Below are positions 13,416-19,804 of a stretch of DNA of 19,804 bases, piece after piece; within the stretch, counting starts at the first letter, position 1; the number at the start of each line of letters is the position of its first letter. The notes beneath the pieces were generated by a model. That model saw nothing but the letters and a program-made list of their open reading frames with translations, did not search any database and had not been told where the DNA came from. The stretch lies in the NCBI GenBank assembly GCA_036477795.1, contig JAZGDL010000044.1, positions 1 through 19,804 of the forward strand. The letters run 5' to 3'. Origin of the DNA: JAZGDL01 sp036477795. Its GTDB lineage: Bacteria > Planctomycetota > Phycisphaerae > UBA1845. The translations under genes were made by a program, and so were the position numbers.

Positions 13416-15983
13416 ATGAAGTATGTGATCATCCTGCCCGATGGAGCAGCCGACGAGCCGGTGCCGGAGTTGGATGGCCGCACGCCGCTGGAGGCGGCCG
13501 GCATTGCCAATATGGACTGGATCTCCCAGCACGGCCGGATCGGCCGGGCAGTGACCGTTCCGGAGGGGTCTACCCCTGGCACGGACGTCGCCACACTTTC
13601 GCTGTTCGGGTACGACGTGGGGAAGTACTACTCGGGCCGAGCGCCCCTGGAGGCAGCGGCGCGGGGTCTGAGCGTGGGCCCGGAGGGCATCATCTTCCGA
13701 TGCAACTTCGTCAGCGTTATCGAAGGGCGAATGGAGGATTTCACCGCCGGACATATTCCACAGCAAGAAGCGGATCGGCTGATTAGCGACCTTAATGAGC
13801 TGTTCGCTGACCAGGGGCTGATGTTCTACGCCGGCGTGTCTTACCGCAACCTGATGATCGCCGAAGAGTTCGGAGACCTGGAACTGCGTTGCTCGCCCCC
13901 GCACGACATCCCCAACCAGCCGGTCGCCGAGCACCGTCCGCAAGGCGCCGGCGCGCAGTGCATCGAAGCGATAATGGACCGGGCAACCGAGATGATCGCC
14001 GATCACGAGATCAACCGCGTGCGGCGTGACGAAGGTCGTGATCCGGTCACCGGAATCTGGCTATGGGGTCAGGGCCGGCCGACACGGCTGCCCTCGCTCC
14101 GCGAGCGTTTCGGTTACAGCGGCGCGGCCATCGCCGGCGTGGACGTCATCCGCGGCATCGCGGTGCGCATGGGCATGGATGTGATCGATGTTCCCGGCGC
14201 GACCGGTTACATTGATACGGATTACCAGGCCAAGGGCGCCGCAGCCGTGCAGGCTTTGGGGAAATACGACGTAGTCGTGGTGCACATCGAGGCGCCGGAT
14301 GAGGCCGGCCACCTCGGCGACGTCAACGAAAAGGTCCTGGCATTGGAACGGATCGATCAGCACATCGTGGGTCCCCTGCTTGAAGCAGCACGCAGGCACA
14401 AGCAATGGCGCATCATGGTCGCGCCCGATCATCCCACGCCGGTGACGACGCGGGCACACTCGGCAGCACCGCCGCCATGGTGCTACGCCGGTACGGGCGT
14501 TGAGCCGGGCTCCCACCGGCCCTTCTGCGAGAAAGAGGCGGAGTCCGCAGGCCTACTGATCGACCCTGGCCACAAGCTGATGGAGCAGTTCATGCAGCCG
14601 ATGTCCGCAGAGATCCGCTACTACAGCACCAACCGCAGCGCCCCCAAGGTGATGCTCGATGAGGCATTGCTCCAGGGACAGGCGGGCGACCGCGGGCTCT
14701 ACATGCCTGACCGGTTCCCCTCGATCACGCCCGAGGAACTGGCTTCATGGACTGATCTGGGCTACCCGGATATCGCGTTCAACGTGCTAAGCCGCTTCAC
14801 GGCCGGCGTTTTCGGCGAGAAACGACTGAAACGACTCTGCCAGGACGCCTACGACTTCGATGTGCCGCTGGAGTCCATCGCCGACCGGCGGCATCTGATG
14901 CGACTGGATCGCGGACCGACGGCGTCGTTCAAGGACTTTGCGGCGCGCATGATGGCTCGCTGGATGGGGCTACTGGTGGAGAGCCTGCCCGGCGAGCTGG
15001 TCATCCTGACAGCCACGTCCGGCGACACGGGCAGCGCCGTGGCCCATGCCTACCAGGCCGTGAACCGCATCCGCGTCGTAGTCTTGTTCCCCATCGACGA
15101 AGTATCGACGCGTCAGCGCAAACAGATGACCACCATCGGCGCGAACGTGACCACCATCGGGATCGACGGCAAGTTCGACGACTGCCAGGCCATGGTCAAG
15201 CGGGCCTTCGCCGACCCCGACCTGTCGGCCATCCGACTGACCTCCGCCAACTCCATCAACATCGGACGGTTGTTGCCGCAGTGCGTGTACTACTTCTACG
15301 CTTATGTGAAGCTGGCCCGCGCCGAAGCACACGAACCGATCATCTTTTCCGTGCCGTCGGGCAATTTTGGCAACATGATGGGAGCGGTGATCGCCCGAGA
15401 GATGGGCTTACCGGTCAGGCGGATCGTCGTCGCCACCAACGCCAACGACGAGGTGCCGGCGTTTCTGCGGACCGGGCGTTATCAGGCGATTTCGCCTTCG
15501 CGGATATGCATCTCGAACGCCATGAACGTGGGCCACCCCTCCAACCTGGCCCGATTGGTTGACGTCTACGGCGGGTGGATGGACGAGACCGGCACGTTGC
15601 CGGAAGCGCCCGATCTGGACCGCATGCGCAGGGACCTCTACACCGTGAGCATCTCAGATGACCAGACGCGTACGACGATTAAGGAGGTATACGAACGCTT
15701 CGGCGTGCTCCTGGAGCCGCACGGCGCCGCCGGCTGGGCGGGTTTGGAGCTATACCTTTACGACAACCCCGACGCACGGGAACAGTTGGCGGTCTGCCTC
15801 GAGACCGCTGATCCAGCCAAATTCCCCGACGAGATCAAAGCCACCGTCGGCGTTGATCCGGTTCCACCGCCCAGCCTCGCCGGCCTGGAGCAACTCCGGG
15901 AGGAGTATGCCACCATGTCCTGCGATTACGCTTCGTTCCGTGACTGGTTGCTTGCCGGTTACGCCCCGGCAGATGACGATTGA
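13416..15983 (+). CDS. Fusion: ApgM-type proposed homoserine kinase + threonine synthase
   Basis: One continuous 855-codon frame. Residues 1-395 are an archaeal-type cofactor-independent phosphoglycerate mutase homologue of the subgroup proposed to act as homoserine kinase: LPDGAADEP (metal-binding Asp9), TPGTDVATLSLFGYD (nucleophile position, Thr56), YYSGRAPLEA, EAPDEAGH (Asp295, His299), PDH (338-339) and His348. Residues about 398-855 are a full-length threonine synthase: YYSTNRSAP, GDRGLYMP, GPTASFKDFA with the PLP Lys506, ATSGDTGSAVA, SANSINIGRL and SGNFGNMMGA. The two enzymes would catalyse homoserine to O-phosphohomoserine to threonine. There is almost no linker. GAGGAG precedes the ATG. 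An internal ATG at 14592 with GGAG six bases upstream could also yield free threonine synthase. The stop codon lies in a heptamer repeat. The mutase-versus-kinase role of the first half is inferred from the fusion and the family. Confidence 0.93.
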   Translation: MKYVIILPDGAADEPVPELDGRTPLEAAGIANMDWISQHGRIGRAVTVPEGSTPGTDVATLSLFGYDVGKYYSGRAPLEAAARGLSVGPEGIIFRCNFVSVIEGRMEDFTAGHIPQQEADRLISDLNELFADQGLMFYAGVSYRNLMIAEEFGDLELRCSPPHDIPNQPVAEHRPQGAGAQCIEAIMDRATEMIADHEINRVRRDEGRDPVTGIWLWGQGRPTRLPSLRERFGYSGAAIAGVDVIRGIAVRMGMDVIDVPGATGYIDTDYQAKGAAAVQALGKYDVVVVHIEAPDEAGHLGDVNEKVLALERIDQHIVGPLLEAARRHKQWRIMVAPDHPTPVTTRAHSAAPPPWCYAGTGVEPGSHRPFCEKEAESAGLLIDPGHKLMEQFMQPMSAEIRYYSTNRSAPKVMLDEALLQGQAGDRGLYMPDRFPSITPEELASWTDLGYPDIAFNVLSRFTAGVFGEKRLKRLCQDAYDFDVPLESIADRRHLMRLDRGPTASFKDFAARMMARWMGLLVESLPGELVILTATSGDTGSAVAHAYQAVNRIRVVVLFPIDEVSTRQRKQMTTIGANVTTIGIDGKFDDCQAMVKRAFADPDLSAIRLTSANSINIGRLLPQCVYYFYAYVKLARAEAHEPIIFSVPSGNFGNMMGAVIAREMGLPVRRIVVATNANDEVPAFLRTGRYQAISPSRICISNAMNVGHPSNLARLVDVYGGWMDETGTLPEAPDLDRMRRDLYTVSISDDQTRTTIKEVYERFGVLLEPHGAAGWAGLELYLYDNPDAREQLAVCLETADPAKFPDEIKATVGVDPVPPPSLAGLEQLREEYATMSCDYASFRDWLLAGYAPADDD

Positions 15984-16002
15984 CGATTGGGGATCGGGGA
16001 TT
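15975..16002. repeat. Heptamer array overlapping the fusion gene's stop codon
   Basis: Four 7-base units (GACGATT, GACGATT, GGGGATC, GGGGATT) continue the heptamer style of 2098-2145. The fusion gene's TGA (15981-15983) spans the junction of the first two units, so the array supplies the last residues and the stop. Confidence 0.65.
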
Positions 16003-16171
16003 GCGGCACCCGGCGTGGAGACCATAGGACCATGGATGAATCCGGCTACGTTTCCACGTTCCCAAGATGCGAAGCGTCGCCGGTTGGTGTACATTCTCTG
16101 GGGCTGCCAAGGGCCGGTTGGCCGACCCGAGGAAACACGGCGGGCGCGTATCAGGCCCAGGGAACGCAAGC

Positions 16172-16456
16172 ATGGGCATCGTATTTGAATGGGACTCACG
16201 AAAGGCCAAAAGCAACTATGCCAAACATCGGGTATCTTTTGAAGAGGCTTCGACGGTCTTCGGCGACGTGCTATCGCTGACGATTGCCGATTCGTCACAC
16301 GCCCGCGCCGGCGAGGAGCGATTTGTGACGATTGGGAACTCCTACGGGGGACGGGTGCTGGTGGTCGTACATTGCGACGAAGAGGAAAGTATTCGGATCA
16401 TCAGTGCTCGCAAGGCTACGCGACGCGAGAGGAAGGACTATGAAGAAGAGCCCTAA
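16172..16456 (+). CDS. BrnT family toxin
   Basis: A 94-residue BrnT-type toxin (RelE-like fold ribonuclease that blocks translation). The family pattern is complete: FEWDSRKAKSNYAKHRVSFEEASTVFGD (residues 5-32), an ERFVTIG strand (48-54), the VLVVVHCDEE strand, and the closing IRIISARKATRRERKDYEE, with the Arg and Lys residues typical of the active surface. The ATG at 16172 was chosen over longer in-frame starts because the family begins at FEWD and AGGGA lies eight bases upstream. The gene overlaps the next by 17 bases, the usual layout of a toxin-first operon. Confidence 0.9.
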   Translation: MGIVFEWDSRKAKSNYAKHRVSFEEASTVFGDVLSLTIADSSHARAGEERFVTIGNSYGGRVLVVVHCDEEESIRIISARKATRRERKDYEEEP

Positions 16457-16673
16457 GAAATCCGCCAGGAAGAAGACGCTGCGGGAGTACGATTTTAAGG
16501 GGGGCGTACGAGGGAAGTACGCCGCACGCTACGCCGAGGGCAGCAACGTCGTCGTGCTGTCTCCGGACGTGGCCAAGGTTTTTCCCGATTCAAACTCGGC
16601 CAATCGAGCCTTACGGGCTTTTGTCCAGATGATGCGGAAGCTACCCAACTTCACCGTGACGCCGAAGCGCTGA
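16440..16673 (+). CDS. Putative antitoxin paired with BrnT (not BrnA-like)
   Basis: A 77-residue basic protein starting at ATG 16440, within the end of the BrnT gene. It has a Lys-rich N-terminus (KKSPKKSARKK), then REYDFKGGVRGKYAARYAEGSNVVVLSPDVAKVFPDSNSANRALRAFV. This recalls a widespread small hypothetical family with EYDF...GVRGKYA...VVVLDPDVAKVFPDS that is often next to toxin genes. It lacks the usual BrnA look (a longer acidic N-terminus and a ribbon-helix-helix end), though the PDVAKVF...NRALRAF segment could form a ribbon-helix-helix. The antitoxin role is inferred from the overlap and the family pattern. Confidence 0.75.
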   Translation: MKKSPKKSARKKTLREYDFKGGVRGKYAARYAEGSNVVVLSPDVAKVFPDSNSANRALRAFVQMMRKLPNFTVTPKR

Positions 16674-16783
16674 GGGTAGGGCACAGTGGCCCATGTCTTT
16701 CGGACGTTGGGAGGCGCGATTGCCGGGAATTCAGGGGGGGACGAGGCAGCCAGTGAGTGTATAATCAACGGCTGAGGTGACTT

Positions 16784-17032
16784 ATGGACGAAGCTACGAT
16801 TAGCTTGCACATTGAGCCGCTGGCGGAAGGTGGATACGTGGCTACCAGTCCGGACGTTCCAGTTCTGGTCGCCGAGGGCCGCAGCATCGTTGAGGCAGTG
16901 GAAATCGCCCAGGGGTTGGCCCGAAAGATCGTTGAATCCTGTCTGGACCACGGAGATCCGGTTCCCCCCGCGCTGGCCAACGCCATCGGCGCCCAGGGGG
17001 TGGACCTGCTGGTGCCGGTTGGCATTCGCTAA
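16784..17032 (+). CDS. hicB: HicB family antitoxin
   Basis: An 82-residue HicB-like antitoxin with the partial RNase-H-like fold: ISLHIEPLAEGGYVATSPDVPVLVAEGRSIVEAVEIAQGLARKIVE. It would bind and block the HicA encoded next. It is short, and no C-terminal DNA-binding domain is evident, so autoregulation may need another factor. GAGGTGA lies three bases before the ATG, and a perfect TATAAT (16760-16765) lies 18 bases upstream of the start, but no good -35 accompanies it. Its stop overlaps the HicA start (TAATG). Confidence 0.88.
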   Translation: MDEATISLHIEPLAEGGYVATSPDVPVLVAEGRSIVEAVEIAQGLARKIVESCLDHGDPVPPALANAIGAQGVDLLVPVGIR

Positions 17033-17217
17033 TGGGACGGCTCTCCGGCTTCACCTACCGGGAAGTCGCCCGGCGACTGCGCGCCTTCGAGTACGTCTTC
17101 GACCGGCCCGGTCCGGGTAGCCACGAAGTTTGGCGACACATTCAGACTGGGCGGAAGGTGACTCTCCCGCGCCACTCGCGTGACCTGGCGGAAGGGACTC
17201 TGCAAGCCGTAGCCTGA
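17032..17217 (+). CDS. hicA: HicA family mRNA interferase toxin
   Basis: A 61-residue HicA (YcfA-type) toxin with the small double-stranded-RNA-binding-like fold. Family motifs are present: REVARRLRAFEY, GPGSHEVWRH with the catalytic His31, GRKVTLPRHSRDLAEGTLQAV. It would cleave mRNA when free of HicB. The start overlaps the hicB stop by one base, so the two are translationally coupled. The order is antitoxin first, the reverse of the classical hicAB arrangement but common in this type of genome. Confidence 0.9.
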   Translation: MGRLSGFTYREVARRLRAFEYVFDRPGPGSHEVWRHIQTGRKVTLPRHSRDLAEGTLQAVA

Positions 17218-17291
17218 TGGTAGCGATGCTGTTGGCGCGAACCCGAAGGTGGCACGAAGCATGTCCCCGATTGAGGGACTGTAACAAAACC

Positions 17292-17407
17292 GAGACGCGC
17301 CCGTCAGGAAGCGGGAAAACCGTCGCGCACTCTGATGGGACCGCCCGCTTCCTTACGGTCGCGTCTCTGATGGGACCGCCCGCTTCCTTACGGTCGCGTC
17401 TCTGATG
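17292..17407. repeat. 35-base tandem repeat with inverted third copy
   Basis: Two identical 35-base units (17331-17365, 17366-17400) are followed by the first seven bases of a third (17401-17407). The part CCCGCTTCCTTACGGTCGCG plus TCTC in each unit (17344-17367 and 17379-17402) is the inverted form of 17292-17315, with two mismatches in 24. The left arm can therefore pair with either right arm. The element fills the gap between hicA and the convergent methyltransferase gene, where a hairpin could affect transcript ends. Confidence 0.85.
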
Positions 17408-17420
17408 ACATGGTGTTTTG

Positions 17421-18194
17421 TTAGAATCCCTGAATCTGCTTGGTGGCTATGACAATGAGATCGATGGAAGACTCGGGATCGAATGGTGTTCGGTCGTAGG
17501 CGCCGAGGCGTTGGTCGATGCCCAGGCCGGCTGGAGCACACCAGGCGTCCATCTCATCCGGGCTAATGGCGTACAAGTAGCCGCCGGCGGCGTGATGGTG
17601 CCACCGCCCTTGCTTGTAGTGGGTTACGTTGGTGACTTCAACAGTATTGCCAGTGAAGCGAAAGAGGCGGGTGGAGATGTACTCGACGCCGCTATGGACG
17701 ACAACTCGCGGCCCCCGGATACAGGGCGTTTCTTTTTGCATTAGTGGGAAGTTCAAGATCTGCACGAAGAGCCGCCCGCCGGGGCGCAGAGCTGCGGCAA
17801 AACAATTCACGGCCCGCAGGGCGGCGTCGGCGCTGGCGCAGGCAGCCAGGGCATTGCCGACGCAGTAGATGCCGTCAAACGGCCCGGGGGCCAGGTTCGG
17901 CAGCTCGTCGTAAGCCCCCGTGACATAGTCGACGGCAGCGCCCGACCGATGGGCACGTTCCCGTCCAAGCGCGAGCATGCCTTGGTCCATGTCCAGGCCG
18001 GTCATGCGGTAGCCCAGCCTGGCCAGTTCCACGGTCTGCCGGCCGGTCCCACATCCGGCGTCGAGCAGGCCCAGTTCACCGGGGGGGCCGAAGATCTCGC
18101 GCAGCAACGGAATCTCACGGGCCAGCCGGGCCGACCAGTCGATGCTGGCGTCATACCAGGCGGCGGAGTGGAAGAAACCGTCGAAATCGGTCAT
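17421..18194 (-). CDS. Class I SAM-dependent methyltransferase
   Basis: A 257-residue Rossmann-fold methyltransferase. Motif I is LDAGCGTGR (44-52), the acidic residue binding the SAM ribose is Asp68 in GLDMD, and a post-I region (DYVTGAYDELP) and motif GPFDGIYCVGNALA follow. LRPGGRLFVQILNF marks the later strand. The C-terminal third (VEYISTRLFRFTGNTVEVTNVTHYKQGRWHHHAAGGYLYAISPDEM) is the substrate-binding part and is not diagnostic. The substrate is unknown; small-molecule methylation is typical of this type. The ATG start has only a weak GGA upstream. A GGTCAAA heptamer array begins 14 bases upstream of the start codon. No partner gene shares its strand nearby. Confidence 0.85.
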   Translation of the reverse strand: MTDFDGFFHSAAWYDASIDWSARLAREIPLLREIFGPPGELGLLDAGCGTGRQTVELARLGYRMTGLDMDQGMLALGRERAHRSGAAVDYVTGAYDELPNLAPGPFDGIYCVGNALAACASADAALRAVNCFAAALRPGGRLFVQILNFPLMQKETPCIRGPRVVVHSGVEYISTRLFRFTGNTVEVTNVTHYKQGRWHHHAAGGYLYAISPDEMDAWCAPAGLGIDQRLGAYDRTPFDPESSIDLIVIATKQIQGF

Positions 18195-18208
18195 ATGCTG
18201 TCCAGGAA

Positions 18209-18243
18209 GGTCAAAGGTCGAAGGTCAAAGGTCAAAGGTCCAA
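18209..18243. repeat. GGTCAAA heptamer array
   Basis: Four 7-base units (GGTCAAA, GGTCGAA, GGTCAAA, GGTCAAA) and part of a fifth lie directly upstream of the methyltransferase gene. Unit sequence and orientation match the array at 815-842, which also sits upstream of a minus-strand gene. Confidence 0.75.
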
Positions 18244-18269
18244 GACCCGGCCATCAACCTTCAGCTTGC

Positions 18270-18311
18270 TAGCTGCGCCCGGACTTGAACCGGGAACCTG
18301 CGTCTTATGGA
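18270..18311 (-). other. tRNA-like 3' half (possible attachment-site remnant)
   Basis: On the minus strand, 18311-18270 reads like the 3' half of a tRNA: an anticodon-loop end CATAA, a 3' anticodon stem strand, a 5-base variable loop AGGTT, a perfect T arm (CCCGG-TTCAAGT-CCGGG), 7 acceptor bases and a discriminator A. No matching D arm, 5' acceptor strand (AGCTGCG expected) or proper anticodon stem is found upstream. A 3' half that begins in the anticodon loop is what integration into a tRNA gene leaves behind, but no integrase is in the window. CATAA would fit a CAT (Met/Ile2) tRNA. Confidence 0.55.
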
Positions 18312-18518
18312 ACGGCATCCGGGAATCGCCGTAGTTCCTCAAGCCCAACGCATTGATAATCTTAGCGAATTCCCTCAGCGTAGCAAAATGGGGAAAAGGG
18401 CGGCGAATTGCGGCGTCCTTTCGCCGATAGACTGTTTCGTGTACCCTGCACGCCATACCAGGCTAACGGGTGGGTTTGTTGACGGCACCCCGTAATCGTT
18501 CAATGGGAGATATCGAAG

Positions 18519-19280
18519 ATGAACACCAGATACGCAACGCTGCTCATAGCAGCCGCATTCGGATTGATGATGAGCCCAAGCGTTTCGGCGCAGGAAGGCG
18601 ACTTGAGCAGCCAAGTGGAGGAGTTGAAGCAGATCCAGCAGGACCTCCAGACCGAAATGTCCGGGCTGAGGCGGGAATTGGCGGCCCTGAACGGCGAGCT
18701 TCGCAAGCTACGGACCGAGCTCACCAAGACAGTGGCCTCGCTGAAATCAGCCCAGAGGAAGCCGGCCCGCCAGCGCCAGCGACCGGCGATGACAATGCTC
18801 GGCAAGAAAGGGCCCGACTTTGCCATCACGACGCTTGACGGCCAGCAAATAAAAATAGGAGGCAAGCGGGAGAAGCCGCAGGTGCTGTTTTGTTACGCGT
18901 CGTGGTGCGGCTTCTGCAAGAAATCGTTGCCTTGGATGGAGGCCCTGCATCTGAAATACAAGGACCAGGGTGTCGAGGTTCTGGCCCTCAACCTGGACGA
19001 TCGTGGAAAAGGCGGCCGTGCCCGCACCGAAGAGCAGACCCGCAAGCATTATCAGGACCTCAAACTGAGTATGCCGATGTCGATGACGACCGCCACCAAC
19101 GACACCAAGAAAATCGGGGCAGCTTACAAAGCCCGGAGCTTCCCAACCCTCTTTGTGCTGGGAACCAGTGGAGAGGTGGAGTCCGTGCATGTTGGCGCGA
19201 AAGCGGGCTTGGACAAGATCGTCGGGAAGGAACTAGACCTTCTAATGCAGGGCAAGACGCGGGCTGCTTTCCCGAAGTAA
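18519..19280 (+). CDS. Secreted TlpA-like thioredoxin-fold protein with coiled coil
   Basis: A 253-residue exported thiol-disulfide protein. Residues 1-24 are a signal peptide (cut after VSA-Q). About 27-77 is a heptad-rich coiled coil (SQVEELKQIQQDLQTEMSGL... LRKLRTEL), followed by a basic linker. The thioredoxin/AhpC-TSA-like domain spans about 95-245: GPDFAITTLDGQ, the redox motif WCGFC (Cys130, Cys133), an insert KGGRARTEEQTRKHYQDLKLSMP, and the cis-Pro loop SFPTLFVL (Pro209). The insert and the TTLDG start fit the TlpA/ResA group, which reduces or isomerises disulfides in the periplasm. The coiled coil suggests oligomerisation. GGGAG lies nine bases before the ATG. A link to the Cys-rich secreted protein in this window is tempting but distant. 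Confidence 0.9.
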   Translation: MNTRYATLLIAAAFGLMMSPSVSAQEGDLSSQVEELKQIQQDLQTEMSGLRRELAALNGELRKLRTELTKTVASLKSAQRKPARQRQRPAMTMLGKKGPDFAITTLDGQQIKIGGKREKPQVLFCYASWCGFCKKSLPWMEALHLKYKDQGVEVLALNLDDRGKGGRARTEEQTRKHYQDLKLSMPMSMTTATNDTKKIGAAYKARSFPTLFVLGTSGEVESVHVGAKAGLDKIVGKELDLLMQGKTRAAFPK

Positions 19281-19287
19281 GACTTAA

Positions 19288-19804
19288 GGGCTGTTTCAAA
19301 ACCCATGAGTTTGCCGATGAAACGAATGCCAAGGATAGCATGGAGGCGATACTATGGCATTCACACTTGTTTCCAATCGTTTGTGGAAAGAGATCCATCC
19401 GTTCTTGCCGCCCGAGGCACCCAAGCCCAAGGGAGGTCGCCCACGTGTGCCCGACCGGGCCTGCCTGAGGGGCATCGTGTATGTCCTTCGAACCGGCATG
19501 CCCTGGCGTCTCCTACCGACCGAACTGGGATGCGGGTCCGGCGTTACCTGTTGGCGTCGGTTACAGGAGTGGACGCAGGCCGGAGTTTGGCCACGCATCC
19601 ACCAGAAGCTGTTGGGGTTGTTGGGCCGCCGTGGTCGAATCGACGCCTCACTGGCGGTGATGGACAGTGCCAGCGTGCGCGCGCTTTTGGGGGGCGCACA
19701 CGGGTCCCAACCCGACGGATCGTGCGAAAAAGGGCTGCAAACGCCACGTGTTGACGGATGCCCGAGGTGTGCCGCTGGTGGTCCTGACCACACCAGCCAA
19801 CGTG
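19288..19804 (+). mobile_element. IS5-family insertion sequence, left part
   Basis: The element's transposase starts at 19354 and runs off the window. The probable left end is GGGCTGTTTCAAAACCC (from 19288), a terminal-repeat type often seen at the ends of IS5-family elements. It is preceded by TTAA, a possible target duplication. The right end is outside the window, so neither terminal repeat nor duplication can be confirmed. It lies just after the thioredoxin-like gene stop (19280) and does not break it. Confidence 0.75.
19354..19804 (+). pseudogene. IS5-family transposase, frameshifted, 3' end outside window
   Basis: The frame from ATG 19354 (GGAGG seven bases upstream) gives MAFTLVSNRLWKEIHPFLPP, then GGRPRVPDRACLRGIVYVLRTGMPWRLLP and a VMDSASVRALL segment: the N-terminal DUF4096 domain and the first DDE Asp of IS5-type transposases. 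At the G6 run 19689-19694 the match moves to the +1 frame, where AHTGPNPTDRAKKGCKRHVL and TDARGVPLVVLTTPANV continue the family pattern to the window end. Removing one G restores the frame. This is a true inactivating mutation, a sequencing error in the homopolymer, or programmed frameshifting, which is known in some IS5-family subgroups but usually as -1. Confidence 0.85.

Noticed and set aside
18270..18350. Complete tRNA gene
   Set aside because: The 5' acceptor strand, D arm and a paired anticodon stem could not be found; only the 3' half is convincing.
18232..18456. Small minus-strand frame over the tRNA-like half
   Set aside because: Its C-terminal part translates tRNA sequence, and the rest has no recognisable family; a degraded gene fragment cannot be excluded but is not supported.

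Overview
The window looks like a chromosomal segment of a GC-rich Planctomycetota bacterium, probably Phycisphaerae-like. This is an inference from gene content and repeat style, not from a marker gene. Supporting signs are a Ser/Thr kinase fused to a CHASE2 sensor, an Uma2 nuclease, a Cys-rich secreted repeat protein with thrombospondin type-3 repeats, small toxin-antitoxin pairs, and many short palindromes and heptamer arrays between genes.

Layout. Positions 1-124 are the 3' end (domains V and VI) of a group II intron. Then come an Uma2-family nuclease (-), with a visible promoter placed against a heptamer repeat array, and mtnA of methionine salvage (-). A 670-base gap with heptamer/octamer repeats and an AT-richer stretch leads to a 1077-residue secreted Cys-rich repeat protein (+). 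A repeat-rich gap (5932-6388) precedes a GT87-type membrane glycosyltransferase (-). Divergent from it is a likely two-gene operon: a kinase-CHASE2 receptor and a secreted protein with a PPC-like C-terminus. A PLP enzyme of transsulfuration (-) follows. After a hairpin-rich 680-base gap comes an 855-residue fusion (+) of an ApgM-type 'proposed homoserine kinase' with threonine synthase. Two toxin-antitoxin pairs follow (BrnT with a non-BrnA antitoxin; HicB-HicA), then a 35-base direct repeat, a SAM methyltransferase (-), a tRNA-like 3' half, a secreted TlpA-like thioredoxin (+), and the start of an IS5-family element whose transposase carries a frameshift.

How the genes fit together. Three loci touch the aspartate-family amino acids: the homoserine kinase/threonine synthase fusion, the cystathionine gamma-synthase/lyase homologue transcribed away from it, and mtnA. 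The fusion joins two consecutive steps (homoserine to O-phosphohomoserine to threonine) and is the most informative item here, because it supports a kinase role for a family usually annotated as phosphoglycerate mutase. The rest is accessory: signalling, surface proteins, toxin-antitoxin modules and mobile or repeat elements. Dispersed repeats also touch genes directly: one palindrome pair lies in frame inside the kinase, and two gene ends (mtnA and the fusion) take their stop codons from or beside repeat sequence.
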